The position numbers and the translations under genes were made by a program. Below the pieces are notes generated by a model. It saw nothing but the letters and a program-made list of their open reading frames with translations. It had not been told where the DNA came from and ran no database searches. DNA of 64,000 nucleotides. Source: Brachynemurus nebulosus. Its lineage: Eukaryota > Arthropoda > Insecta > Neuroptera > Myrmeleontidae. The DNA lies in the NCBI GenBank assembly GCA_035578155.1, contig JAPWDM010000016.1:7438005-7502004 (forward strand). Reading direction: 5' to 3'. Positions 33,567 through 45,675 of the stretch are shown piece after piece (positions within the stretch are counted from its first letter, which is position 1; each line of letters opens with the position of its first letter).

Positions 33567-34772
33567 CAATACCAAATCAATACCAATGTACCATACAATA
33601 AATATTTATTATAGTTTTTCAATATTTAAATGAGATGACTTTTCAAGTACGGCAATAATCAGCAGTATTGTTCGCAGCATGTTACCTACTTATCTATATG
33701 AATGCAAAAAGAAACCGTCGCTTGTAAAACAGGTAACAAATTTAAATACAATTGGAGTGAACATAGGGTGGTATTTGTTGTAAACAATAAAATAATTTAA
33801 CATCTTGAAAGTTTATGGTCACTAATAACACCCTCTCAAAAAGTCATCCCAAAAATTGTTGGAAAAGGTATACCAATAAATTACAAAATATTTATTACCA
33901 CCGACACTTTGTAGGTTGTAAAAGGTGTTAACCAATATGCCGATTTGCTACAAAAAAAAAAAAAAAAAAAAAAAAAATGTGTACTTCATCTAGGTATGGT
34001 ACATATATTATCTATAAAAAGTTTGTGTAAAAATTCAGTCAAACAAAAGTTTGTGTAATGTGGACGTGCTATAAGAAGGCCAAACTAACAATTATCTATG
34101 ACTTTTTGATATTAATTATAATAAAATAATAGACACTACAGACTGAGTACTGTAATTATCACAAACTTAAGTAAGTAAGTATTTATAACTAAAAAGTAAG
34201 TGTTCATATGTTCATAGTTTGTCTAGATGTTCCTTGTAAAGCCCATGTACCCTAGCAAAGCCAACCGTCAAATTTTTGATTGGCCTTATAAAGAACCACC
34301 GGCTTTCCTAGGAACACTACCGATATTTTAACTTAAATCGAGGCAAAACTATTTTTTTTCCTTTAGTACCATAAACATATATGACAATTCACAGTACAAA
34401 AATATGAGATAATAATAGGTTATTTAACTAAAAACTTACGTTTTGCTGTGCGCGCGAATAACAATTGTAACGTCAACGACCGAAGTCTACGAAACATGAG
34501 ATTGCACTGTCGCAATAGCGGCGCGAGCGACTCGCCACCGCGTCTATGGTCTTGAGTTTGATGGATCTTAGTGTATGTAGAAAGAATATGTCTTTTACAT
34601 ATTCTTTATATAGCTACGACTACGACTAATAACTACGACTTTTTAATAGTTGGCCTTCTAAGGAGCATGGCCTTCCATGGTCCACCCACCTTATATTTCT
34701 TTCTTTCTTAAAAAGATTACGAAGTATGTTTTATTCTTTCTCGCACGTGTATTATAAAAAGAGTCATTGCTG
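33567..34772. other. Intergenic DNA with a poly-A tract, nothing else recognised
   Basis: A run of about 26 A at 33951-33976 precedes TGTGTACTTC. This could be the tail of a retroposed sequence, but no body was identified. Confidence 0.45.
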
Positions 34773-35813
34773 TATTAGTCTAGTCAACAAGTGCCATTTC
34801 ATCAAAAACCTGTCTCACATGTCCGAAAATTATGATTGAGGGCTCATTTGATTCGAGATATCATCTATAAAAATAATTCAGCTGAAAAAGTGACGGCAAC
34901 AACATTTATAAACAATTAAGTTAATAAACAATAATCGATTTTTTTACAAATATTTCAAAAATTATTTGAGATATCCGAAATCTGGAAAAAGATTCTTAAA
35001 GAGGAGAAAATTTTCTTAAGAAAAGTCTTACTTTCGAAGCTGTACCGTCAATATTTATAATTTTAATTTAATGGCGAAAACAAGGATAAGGCGCGCGCTT
35101 TTCAAATCTGACGGCAGTACAACAAAAAATTTTTTTAATCGATTAAATATTAATATTAAGGAATAAAAAAATCAGGTACTATCTAGACACATCAACAAAC
35201 AATAATTCGTCGACAAAAAATTTTTAACTCAATGTTTTAATTAACTATGTTTTTCTTAATTATACCCCGTTTCAAATACAATTAAGCATGAGTCATCGTT
35301 AAAAAATTAAATAATTTTTAAATTCGAAACAAATCAATCTTCCTTCTATTCTTTTCTAAAAACAAACTGCAAATTTAAAATTTACGCATTTGCAACAATG
35401 AAAGAGATAAAGTTAAGAAAAATTCGTCAAATGCGTGTTTGGCACTCACTAAGTAATGTCTCTTCAGTGGTCAGAACTAGAACTTCTTAAAGTATAACAT
35501 AGTCCGAACACATACACGAAATGCACACTTATCGAGACACACACTGGCGGCTAGCAAAAATTTACATTATAATAAAAATGTCACTTAATTAGAATCAGTG
35601 TTGCCATTATTTTTGTTTATTATTAGTTAACTAAACTTTGTAGTCGTCTGATCTACTCTCTATTGAAACGAATATGTTCTAGAACAGTAAAAAATAAGCG
35701 ACAGGTATTTTTTATATAAGTACTTCCGAATTTGAATTATCTAAATGATGTATGTAAATTACTTTATTATGTTTGCTTTTGAATGATACATACTTGTCAT
35801 CATCGAACACTTT

Positions 35814-36255
35814 AATCGTGAATATCCCGTAAACGGAGCATCGTAGCGAAAAAATAACGAAATTTTTGAAAGCTTAAGCGAAGCAAATTGTGGTATTCCA
35901 AACACATTGCGACTTTCAAAACCTACTTTTCGTTATCGGAAATTATCGATAATTATCGATAATTAACTCAGTATCGGAAATTATCGATACTGAGTTACGT
36001 ACCATAAGTTAATTATAATTGGTTATTTTAGGCTCCATTAGTGTCATTGAATTAGTCAGCAATAGAAAATTTCTTAAAAAATCAGTTGTCGTTACTTTTG
36101 TCATTGTGTACTTTTGATCGTAAATATTTCGTAAACGGTACGTTGTAGCGAAAAAATAACGAAATTTTTGAAGGCTTAAGCGAAGCAAGTTGTGGGTGTT
36201 TCGAACATATTGCGACTATTAAAATGTGTTTTTCGTTTTCGAAATTTGACGATAT
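35814..36255 (+). repeat. Direct repeat pair, ~140 bp, 300 bp apart
   Basis: 35814-~35955 and 36114-~36255 share GTAGCGAAAAAATAACGAAA and GCTTAAGCGAAGCAA. Between them is a hairpin (35965-35996, 12-bp arms AACTCAGTATCG). Confidence 0.7.
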
Positions 36256-36654
36256 CGAAAATAACGATATTTCCAAAACGGATGACACAAGAAAAGAAGT
36301 ATTTTTACAAACATAACGTATCTGCTAAATTGTACCTTTCATTATCAAAACCTTTCGTACTAAAATAGGTCGTAAATAATATACAATTTTTTTCAACTGA
36401 TGGTGATGATTTTTTTTTAATGTTATATTTATTTATTCCGTTTTTGTGTTCCGTAAATAATCAGCAGATGAATAAAAATAATATTTTCCTGATTTTTTTT
36501 ATCTCCTACGCTATAACTTCAATAAGGCTGATACTGTAGTTTCAGTAAATTTCGCTATAACAGAAATTCAATAGAAAATTTTCAGATAAATATGTTTAGA
36601 AAATATTTATTTTATATACTACACATATCGTCAGCTGAGTACTGGTTTATACCA

Positions 36655-36990
36655 GTATAGGCTGTACGAGAAAATTTACCCCCATTTTCACCCCTCCAGC
36701 CCCTCTTATGAACTCGGCCCTGGTTTAACGTATACAGGTGAATAGGTCTAACATAAAAGATAAAAGTAACATTTCGTCACTTCAAAGTTTTCCTCTATCT
36801 CTTATAGTTTTCGAGATATTTTAAGAAATACAATTTAAACCCCCAACTTTAGGGGCCGGTTTCACCCTCTAAACGTGGAAGATGGCCGATAAAAAAAAAT
36901 ACGGGTCCTTTACTTTTTGCCTATTCTACACACCAGCGAAGTTTCATCATTATCCCGAATTTCACTCTGGATGCATCTCCTTGTTAGTCA
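36655..36990 (-). repeat. Solo arm of the foldback family seen at 28865-33366
   Basis: Contains GCCCCTCTTATGAA, GATGGCCGATAAAAA and ATGCATCTCCTTGT in the order of the right arm of the other element. No partner arm adjacent. Confidence 0.75.
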
Positions 36991-36996
36991 AATTAA

Positions 36997-37281
36997 ATTT
37001 CAAAATTAAAAGCAAAAAAACACACAAATAACAGTAAAAAAACTCCTACGTCCCTGTCAGATAATTTTAAATTGTTTGCTCTTGTGGTGCCATCTGTTCA
37101 TTATTTAAAAAAAATATTACATTTCACATTGACAGGTAAGAATAATTTAAAATTTAATATGTTGTTAAATAATTTACAGATGGCACCACAAGAGAAAATA
37201 ATTTAAAATTATCTGACAGGGACGTAGGAGTTTTTTTAATGTTATTTATGTGTTTTTTTTTTTTTTGTTAATTTTGAAATT
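36997..37281. repeat. Palindromic MITE-like repeat, ~115-bp arms
   Basis: CTCCTACGTCCCTGTCAGAT near 37044 is matched by ATCTGACAGGGACGTAGGAG near 37212. Arms extend to AATTTCAAAATTA on both sides. Central ~55 bp is unique. Confidence 0.8.
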
Positions 37282-37443
37282 AGCCTTTAATTTGATAATA
37301 ATATGATTACTTGAACCTCAAACTATCTGCTTTGGTTAAAAAATTTCATTAATAGTTTGTTTTTTTCTATTTTAAAAATAGTCCGACAAAAGTAAGAACA
37401 TATTTTCATAGATACGCCACTGAACTTTTCAGAATAACATTAC

Positions 37444-37476
<33 letters not shown>

Positions 37477-38443
37477 TTTCCCCCACTATTCTAAATACGA
37501 TTACTGACCGATTTCTTAATGTCTCCGAGGAAGTTCGGCTTCTTTCGGAGACATAAAAACGGGAATTCCTCAAATTCGTAAGTGATGATACATGCTTAAA
37601 TTTAAGTAAAATATAGGTTATAGTTACTTTTTGTCAGTTAAAAATTAACATCAAAAATCCAATAATTCTTAAACTAAAAACCTGAATTTTTTTCACTTGG
37701 AGTTATTCTTTGAAGGCTTTAGAAAAAATTTCGGTTGGAAAAATTAAAAAATTTTAATTTTTGAATTTATTATTAATAATTTATGGTAATAAAAATTTAA
37801 AAACATGAATAAAGCCAATTAAAAATTTTTTTCAATCATTCTTTACGTTTTGTTGCTTTATGGCTGTAAAAAACACTACAAAATTTTTTTAATATTTTTA
37901 ACTATTATTGTTTAAATAATTATTATAAACAAATGTATTGTTTATAAGGTTTTCGAAAATTTTTGTTTTTTTTTTTCTTTTGGAAATCTGTTTCTTGATA
38001 AAACATGATTTTTTTTAAAAAAATCGTAACTTACAAAAATTTCTTTATTACTAAAAAAGGCATTTGTTAGTTAATAATTTTTAAAAAATTAATAATTTTT
38101 TTTAGGCACTAAATATTAATATTAAAGTATATTTATGTTCTTCCATACTGTGGGGAATTTTTTTTTTTTCAATTAACTTAATTTAAATTTTTTTATTATC
38201 TTATTTTATTATTTTATTTCTTTATTTTATTTTTTCCTCATAATATTAAAGACAGTGATAAACCATAATTTTAAAAAAAATTTACCTTAATATTAATATT
38301 TAGTGCCTAAAAAAATTATTAATTGTTTAAAAATTATTAATTATCAAATTTAATGGGTTTTTTAATAATAAAAAAGATTTTTTAAAAATCGTAATTTTTA
38401 TTAAGGAACAGATTCCAAAAAAAAAAAAAAATTCGAAAGCTTT

Positions 38444-39394
38444 ATGAACAATGCATATGAACAACATGTAAAATTTTGGTATAGATACGTGAATGACATA
38501 ATTATAGGCTTCGATGGATCGATCCGCCAGTTAGAAAAATTTGTAGAGTCATTAAATTCATTAGATCCAAAAATTCAATTTGACTTAGAGGTAGAAAAAG
38601 ATAATAGTATAAACTTTTTAGATTTGACTATAACCAAAATTAACAATAAGCTTGATTTCAATATATATAGAAAAACACCTTACTCAAGTATTACAATTCC
38701 AAATGATTCAATAAGTCCGTATCAACATAAAGTCGCAGCCTACAATTCAATGATCCACCGCGCGTTTAATATACCTTTGTCGGAAGGAAATTTTAAAAAA
38801 GAAATAAATAATATTAAAATAACAGCGAATAATAACGGATATAATTCAAACCTAATCGATAAATTAATAGCTAAGAAAGAATTTAAACAAATCTTAAAAG
38901 AAATTTACACCTCCGTTAAACCAGAACCAAAAACTAACTTTAAAACTATAACATATTTTGGTAAAATATCAGATAAAATTAAAAAAGTTCTAGCAAAATC
39001 AAACATAAATATAGCATTTAAATCAGGCTTTAATCTAGGAAATTTAATATATAACAATAAAACAAAAATTGATAAAGTTAAAAAATCGGGTATCTACAAA
39101 TTAAACTGCCAAGATTGTAATGATTTTTACATCGGTCAAACTGGCAGAAACTTTGAAACCCGGAGAGCAGAGCATTTTAGGTCATATAGAAATAAGAAAT
39201 CCGACTCTGCTTTTGCGAGGCACTTAATAGACACCGGACACACACCGGAACGGGAAATTACTGTGTTGCACGAGGCAAGCAAAGGACAGAAGTTAACAAT
39301 CCTAGAAGCAATAGAAATAAATAAACATAGCTCCGATCACCTTTTAAATGATTACACCGATATTTACAGTTCAACTTTATTTTCAATATTATAA
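38444..39394 (+). pseudogene. Penelope RT C-terminus plus GIY-YIG endonuclease
   Basis: 316 codons, open throughout. The start holds the RT catalytic block but reads RYVNDIIIGFDG where the family has YVDD, so one catalytic aspartate is Asn. INFLDLTI follows. The C-terminal part is a GIY-YIG nuclease: GIYKLNCQDC then FYIGQTGRNFETRRAEHF, with H and E residues downstream (HLIDTGH, ILEAIEI). Penelope elements use this pair to cut target DNA and prime cDNA synthesis. N-terminal RT motifs are missing, so the ATG at 38444 is only a chance internal start. Confidence 0.9.
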
Positions 39395-39654
39395 CTTATT
39401 TAAATTTTAATTTCGGTTTAAAACTGTATTCACTGTAATATTGTCTTTTTGTCATTTTCAAGTTCAATCTTTTGCCACGTGTTTGTTTGCGTGTTTTGTG
39501 ACGTGTTTGTCACATGTAATGTAATCTTGTTTTTCTTGACTTCTGGATTCTCCTATCACTCCCACCCTTTCCACTTTCACATCACAGACCACTCCCCCTT
39601 AATAAGTATAGGTAGATAAAATTAGTATATAAGGCATGTAAAGAATGTAATATT

Positions 39655-39745
39655 TATTCTGTTTGAAAATGAACTGACGGTTCGAAACAATATTGTCACA
39701 GTTTCAAAATAAAAGTGGTATTTTTGCGAAGTAAAATATTTGTTT
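39655..39745 (+). repeat. Penelope 3' tail repeat
   Basis: Contains GTTTGAAAATGAACTGACGG and CGAAACAATATTGTCAC followed by AAAAGTGGTATTTTTGC. The same module forms the palindrome at 51150-51335. Confidence 0.8.
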
Positions 39746-40744
39746 ATTATTTACAACAATGCATTTGTTTATAACAATTATTTAAACAATAAGAGTTAAA
39801 ATATTAGAAAATTATTGTAATGCTTCTTATAGCCATAAAGAAGCAAAAGGTTAAGAATGAATGAAAAAAATTTTTTTTAATTACTTTATTTATATTTTTA
39901 ATTTTTTATTACCATAAATTATTAATAATAAATTAAAAAATTAAAATTTTTTAATTTTTCCAACCAAAATTTTGCCTGAAGCCTTCAAAGAACAAGATGT
40001 GAAAAAAATTCTAGGGTTTTAATTTAAAAATTATTAGGTTTTTTATGTTAACTTTCAACTGACAAAAATTAACTAATTAACAAAAGCACAGTTAATTAAA
40101 AAATTGAGGTAAAAATTTTTTGCCGACGAATTAATTTTTAATGATGTGTCTAGATAGTACTTGATTTTTTTTTATTCCTTATTATTAATATTTAATCGAC
40201 TAAAAAAATTTTTGTTTGCACCACCGTCAGATTTGAAAAACGCGCGCCGCGCGTTTTTATCTTTATTTTCGCCGTTAAATTAAAATTATAAATATTGACG
40301 GTACAGTTTCGAAAGACAAGACTTTTCTAAAGAAAATTTTCTCCTCTTTAAGAGTCTTTTCCCAGATTTCGGATACTTCAAATACTTTTCAAGATACAGT
40401 GTAACCTCCATATAACGAAATTGAAGGGACCGGGTATTTTATTACGTTATAAAGAGTTTTCGTTATATGGAGAGTAAAAGAAAACAATATAATTTTACGA
40501 GTACAACTTACGAATTTAGTAACTGGTTTTAATTTTGACTGAATTAAGTGAAAAAAATTTACCTAAAAAAATTATATGTAATTTGTTAACTTGGTTGTTT
40601 TTCATTATACTAGTATTTTTATTATATCTTTCGTTGTATTTTATTCTTATCTTGGAATACACGGGGACCATCTACGTTAAATAAAAAGACTTGATTGATA
40701 AAAAGAAAACTGTTTTAATTTTGACTAAATAAAATGAAACGAAA

Positions 40745-42237
40745 TTACATAAAATTATAATCTGTTAACTTTGTCTGTCGTTTTTTACTCTGCCAGTATT
40801 TTAATTGTATCCTTCTTTGTATTTTATTAATATCTTGGGATATAGTGGAATCATTTTCGTTAAATAAAAAGAATTTATCTAATAATTTTGCGGCATGCAA
40901 AGCTTGTTCAATGGTTGGTGGTGGCTCGAGATCATCCTCTTCGTCTTCTTCATCGCCTTGTTCCTCCTCATTTTTCCTTACTGAATCAATAATTTCTTCA
41001 TCAGTGAGTGAAGCTGCTATTCCTAAGTTCAAATCTACTTCTACGTAGGTTTCTAAATTTTCGGTAAAATTTTGTGGCATATTAAACTGTTTCATCCATT
41101 CAGTCAATGAAAAGTCATCTTCACTTTCAAATTCAGGCTCATCACGTTCAGAACTGGTACAAAGTCCTGCATGGCGAAAAGAGTGCTGTATGGTCGTTGC
41201 TGTCACCTCTTCCCAGGCCTTGGCTAAGAAATTAACTGCATGCAGCATATTAATAGAAGTTTTACCTTCTGATTCGATTAACTCTATTAACAGTTTTTTT
41301 CTATAGTGACTTTTGAGGCTTTTAATTACGCTTTGATCCATTGGTTGTAAAACACTAGTCGTGTTTACTGGGAAAAATATCAATTCTATGTTTCGAAGGT
41401 TAGATATGGGAGAGTGAGCGGGGCAGTTGTCGACAAGAAGCAAGATTTTTCGTCCTCTTAATTCTGCATCCCATTTGCGCAATTCTTCTTCAAAAAGTTG
41501 CCTTGTCATCCAGACCGATTTGTTCGCTTTATAGGTGACTGGAAATTGTTTAATGTTTTTTAGACACCGTGGATTTTTCGATTTTCCTATTACCATCAGT
41601 GTTCTTTTTTCTGTGCCATTCATATTGGCAGCGACAAGCACTGTAATACGCTCTTTGGAGAGTTTTCCTCCTACACACTTCTCTCCTTTAAATTTTAAAG
41701 TTTTATCCGGCGTCAATTTGTAGAAGATTCCGGCTTCGTTAGCATTAAAAATATCATTTGGAGCATACTTTTCTTTTAATTGTGGCCACACTTTTTTAAT
41801 CCAGTCATGAGTAACATTTGTATCGACATCTCGAGCTTCGCCATTCACTTTACCGTAGTTGATACGATGACGTTGTTTAAACTTTTCAAACCATCCTTCT
41901 GATGCTTTGAAATCAGTTATGTTAAGTTGTTCAGCAAATTTCTCTGCCTGAGCTTTCATAATCAGCCCCGAGACAGGCATATTATTCTAACGCTGCTTAC
42001 AAAACCATGACAACATCGCCTGATCCAAATCTTCAAATTCAGGCTTTTTTAATTTCTTAGCAAACTTTCCATCCATCTCTGCAAGCAGAAATTTTTCCTT
42101 GTTCTTCCAGATGGTAGACACAGTAGATGGACTGAATCCAAAACGTTTCGCAACATCACTTTTATTTTCTCCCTTTCTATCACGTGAATTAATGACACTT
42201 TTTCGTCAATACACAAACTCTTTCTTTTACTCGCCAT
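40745..42237 (-). pseudogene. Tigger/CENP-B-like transposase, inactivated
   Basis: MASKRKSLCIDEKVSLI starts at 42237. The helix-turn-helix (KRFGFSPSTVSTIWKNKEKF) is in another frame, so there are at least two frameshifts and a stop before the long frame 41980-40745. That frame holds the second DNA-binding half (SEGWFEKFKQRHRI) and the DDE_1 core. The first catalytic site reads FNANEAGIF where the family has NADE. The second (LLVDNCPAH) and third (LQPMDQSVI) are kept. An acidic stretch (EEQGDEEDEEDDLEPPP) lies near the C-terminus. Dead copy. Confidence 0.88.
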
Positions 42238-42268
42238 GTTTACACTTTAAAAGTTTGAAAGCAACTCA

Positions 42269-42772
42269 GAATATGATAACGTAAAGACAGCAATAAATAA
42301 GACAATAGTACGGAAGTACAGTAGGTAAAAACACGTGCTAGGCAATTACAACGATGATTACAACAAACAGATTTCTAAAAATCCCTTTGTGCCTACGAAA
42401 TATTTACGACTCTGTATCACTATTATGTTTAAAGGTTAGTGAAATAAAATTTTATTGGGGTTTAAATAATGACGTATTTTTCGCTATTGAGAGTGGCTGT
42501 TACGCTATAAACTAAGAATATGATAACGTAAAGACAGCAATAAATAAGACAATAGTACGGAAGTACAGTAGGTAAAAACACGTGCTAGGCAATTACAACG
42601 TTGATTACAACAAACAAAATAAACAGATTTCTAAAAATCCCTTTGTGCCTACGAAATATTTAAGACTCTGTATCACTATTGTGTTTAAAGGTCAGTGAAA
42701 TAAAATTTTATTGGGGTTTAAATAATGACGTATTTTTCGCTATTGAGAGTGGCTGTTACGTTATAAAGAGTG
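42269..42772 (+). repeat. 246-bp tandem duplication, two copies
   Basis: GAATATGATAACGTAAAGAC begins at 42269 and 42515. The two units are nearly identical through AGAGTGGCTGTTACG, with a small AAATAAACA-type indel. It lies upstream of the Tigger transposase start. Confidence 0.9.
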
Positions 42773-43125
42773 TTTCAATATATGGATGATAATGTAAACC
42801 AAACAAACCTTAGCAATTTCTACGTTTTAAGGAGTTTTTCGTTAAATAGAGGTTCGCTATATAGAGTTTACACTGTATTTGAAAAAGAAAATCGATTGTT
42901 GTTTAGTGACTTAATTGTTTATAAATGTTTATGGATGATATTTCGGATCAAATGAGCCCTCAGTCATAATTTTCGGACCTGTGAGATAGGTTTTTGATGA
43001 AATGGCACTTGTCAACTAGACTAATAGGTGTCATTTCATTACAACTGTACGAGAAATAATGATGAGAAATATTTCTATTTATTTATAACATATAATACGT
43101 ACTCACGCAAAAATCTGAAACATAT

Positions 43126-43170
43126 ATACCGTGTGAGTTTTTCGGGAGTTGCCATTCGATTTATTCCTAA
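43126..43170 (-). repeat. (TA)n-anchored repeat, short inverted copy
   Basis: ACCGTGTGAGTTTTTCGGGA and GTTGCCATT match the inverse of the CAACTC...ACTCACACGGT end of the family, here with only ATATATA left of the array. Confidence 0.6.
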
Positions 43171-43936
43171 AATATGCATCTAATCGAAAAAAAGTTTATA
43201 CAAAAAATATTCAAAATAGAGGGGGCCATTCACGAAAAATTGTTCCAGACTTCTAGGACTAGCACTAGAAATTTTTTTTCAAATGGGAACATACGTTGAG
43301 ATGTTTCTTAAAAATTAGTTTATTACTTCAAATTGCCAATTATGCTAAAATTTTCATTATTTTATTCCAAATTTTTGTGAAATTGCATTTTTAAGTTTTA
43401 ATTTTCAAAACCCGTGGTCAGGTTTGTTTAAACGAACGCAAAACATACGATTTATTTTGAATTTATACTAAAAAAAAAAAATACGAAATAAGTTGTAATG
43501 GTATATTCACACTAGCCTGTTACAGTAACAGAAAGTTTATTAATTAAATACATTAATTATCAAAACAATTTGTAGGTTTTCCTCAAATATTCAACTTAAT
43601 ATTTATTAAACAGGCCATCAAATTACAAATGTTGTTGTAATATTTAATTGTACACCATATTAAAAAAGTCAAAATTTAGTACATGCGAAAATGTCATTAT
43701 TAAAAATCTCTGAAAGTAAATTATAGATGGCATATCTGGATAGTATTGTAAAGCTGTCATAAATAATATGACAGGTCTTTTTTAAATTTAAATTGTTAAA
43801 TTTTTAAACTCTTTTTTTTAAAAAGAGTAAAAAAAATTGTCCAAAAAAATATTTTTAATATAAAAATTTTCAAGTATGTATGGTATGTATTTTAATAATA
43901 CCTCTGAAAAAGATGTATTTTAAAAATATTCATAAC
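43171..43936. other. AT-rich intergenic DNA, nothing recognised
   Basis: No gene, RNA or repeat structure could be supported. Confidence 0.45.
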
Positions 43937-45365
43937 CTTAATTTATTTTCCAGTAATCTGACCAGACGATCTGATCATGTTTGGAACATATTTTAATGAT
44001 GTACAGGATAAACTTAAGGTGCTCTCGGAATATTGCATAAAAAATCACCTAACAGTAAATATAAGCAAATCGAAAATAATTTTTCATAAATCACCAAAAT
44101 TAAAAGAACATGGGAAATTTACGCTAAATAATGTGGAAATTGAAAAAGTTAAAACGTACACATATCTTGGTGTACCATTTTCTGCATCGGTCGCATCAAA
44201 AACTGTTGCGACCATTTTATTTCAAAAGCACGAATAGCAGCGGGAAAATCAAAATCGATACAATCAATCTCAAAGTCAAACTGTTGGGAAACCAAGAAAA
44301 TCATTTTCGACTCCATAGTTCGATCGACATTGCTGTATGCTTGTGAAATATGGTAGAATATGTACAAGTACTGGAAAAAGTACAAACACAGTACTGGAAA
44401 AATCTACTACAATTATCAATGACGACATCTTATGTAGTGAGGTCGAAGGTGAACTGTCCACACTTGGCTACACTTATTTTAAAACGTATGTTGATATGGT
44501 GGTGCCATTTGCTGAATATGACAGACGAGAGAATCCCGAAAGTATGCTATTCAAAACTAAAGGAACTATCTGATGACCCAACCTACAAAAACTCTAACTG
44601 GGTTGTATCTTTAAAACAAAAGTTGACTCAACCTGGTTACGAGGATTTGTGGGAAGCGCAGGACATGTTCAAAACAAAAAGAATGCTGACCGAAATTATT
44701 CAAAAATATAAAAACTCATTAAAAGACGCCGATCTAAACCGCTTACAGCAGTCTACTTATACCCGAATGTACAGACGCCTGATACATGAAGAAAATGGAA
44801 ATAACTATCTTCACCTCAAGGCTAATTTTTCCAAAATAAGATTCGCTAGTTACGAATGTCAAATAAAATATGTACAAAAATTTTCTTCAAAGCCTGTAAA
44901 CTGACTCTGAAACATGAAGAAATTTGTCAACAGTGTAACGAAGTTAACGATCTTACGCACTTTCTTTTCAAATGTAAAAAGTATCCTTTAAAAAGGCAAA
45001 TGTACTTGAATAAGCATATCAGTGCTGGAGATGATCCCATGACGGAGTTATTAACCATAAGAGGTCTGGAGCAGCTGAACGACGTATTTTTATATGCGAT
45101 AGGGGTTCTTGAGCACTAAGCTAGTATTTACCACTTAATGTTTCACAATCGCTAACAATGCTCTGTTCAAAATTTTCACTATATTTTGAACAATCATGTA
45201 GCAGTAGATAGTCTTTCTTCTTTTTATTGTTAACGCTACTGGTCTGTTGTTGATTTGTTTGTTAATAAGATTATTATAATAGATTATTATACTTGTTACT
45301 GTATATTATGTACATTTCTGTTTATTATAATTTTTGTAAATAAACTATATTTACGTCAGTTAACA
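43937..45365 (+). mobile_element. Non-LTR retrotransposon (LINE), 5' truncated
   Basis: Contains the C-terminal end of an RT polyprotein (43977-45119) followed by ~240 bases of 3' UTR with AATAAA near 45340. Upstream RT motifs are absent. The clade was not determined; the C-terminal zinc motif fits jockey/R1-like groups. Confidence 0.7.
43977..45119 (+). pseudogene. LINE RT C-terminal region, frameshifted
   Basis: Three overlapping frames give one ancestral reading. 43977-44237 has the post-catalytic RT block (HLTVNISKSKIIFHKSP and KTYTYLGVPF). 44350-44904 holds a variable thumb-like region (ELSDDPTYKNSNWVVSLKQK). 44856-45119 ends in a zinc-knuckle-like CQQCNEVNDLTHFLFKC. Frameshifts lie near 44230-44350 and 44880. 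The stop is at 45117-45119. Confidence 0.75.
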
Positions 45366-45423
45366 AGTTTTTGCCGAAAAAATTTCATCAAAAATTTAAA
45401 ATTATGACATTTTAAAGAAATTT

Positions 45424-45675
45424 CACATGTGTTGTTTCTGCAGGAAATCGACGATTGTGGTCACATTAGCCTCACTCATTTTCATAGTCAATATAAGACA
45501 AGTAATGCACATGTGTTGTTTCTGTTCTAAAGGTAAACTTCAAGATTAGATTTCAACGGGTTGAGTTAATGTTATGTGTGCTTTTTCTGCACCAAACGAT
45601 GCGTCTTGGTAAACTATATACAAATCCAACTCTAGTTGAAAATAGCTGAAATTGTTACATGTGTTGTTTCTGAAA
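45424..45675 (+). repeat. Four spaced copies of an ACATGTGTTGTTTCTG motif
   Basis: CACATGTGTTGTTTCTG near 45425 and 45508, a variant TTATGTGTGCTTTTTCTG near 45574, and TACATGTGTTGTTTCTG near 45657. Spacing is about 65-85 bases, so this is a decayed tandem repeat. Confidence 0.65.

Larger units (their letters stand above)
35261..37620 (+). mobile_element. Insertion in left foldback arm, family shared with 62908-63120
   Basis: Both ends match a short copy at 62908-63120: start TATACCC-GTTTCA then CATGAGTCATCGTTAAAAAA, end AATTCGTAAGTGAT and TTAAATTTAAGT. The copy here keeps ~2.3 kb of interior without a gene, including a 140-bp direct repeat, a single foldback arm (36655-36990) and a palindrome (36997-37281). 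Confidence 0.6.
37945..39745 (+). mobile_element. Penelope-like element, 5' truncated, with inverted 5' piece
   Basis: Carries the C-terminal RT and GIY-YIG reading (38444-39394) and a 3' tail (39655-39745) that recurs at 51150-51335. About 37950-38130 is an inverted copy of ~38285-38460, a rearrangement often seen at Penelope 5' ends. It exactly fills the spacer of the 34773-43026 foldback. Confidence 0.75.
40397..42875 (-). mobile_element. Tigger-type DNA transposon
   Basis: Ends CAGTGTAACCTCCATATAAC and TATATAGAGTTTACACTG, flanked by TA (40395-40396, 42876-42877). These CAGT--AAC-T--ATA ends are typical of Tigger elements. It contains a broken transposase on the minus strand and an internal 246-bp tandem duplication (42269-42772). 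Inserted in the right arm of the large foldback. Confidence 0.9.
34773..43026. mobile_element. Composite foldback with ~800-bp arms holding three later insertions
   Basis: The outer ends TATTAGTCTAGT (34773) and ACTAGACTAATA (to 43026) start inverted arms. Left arm = 34773-35260 + 37620-~37945; right arm = ~39745-40396 + 42876-43026. The left arm is split by a repeat (35261-37620), the right by a Tigger transposon (40397-42875), and the spacer is a Penelope fragment (~37945-39745). Shared blocks include TGACGGTACAG-like and AAAATTTTCTCCTCTTTAAG stretches. No TSD identified. Confidence 0.75.

Noticed and set aside
33951..33976. Poly-A tail of a retroposed gene
   Set aside because: No retroposon body, TSD or coding remnant could be found upstream.
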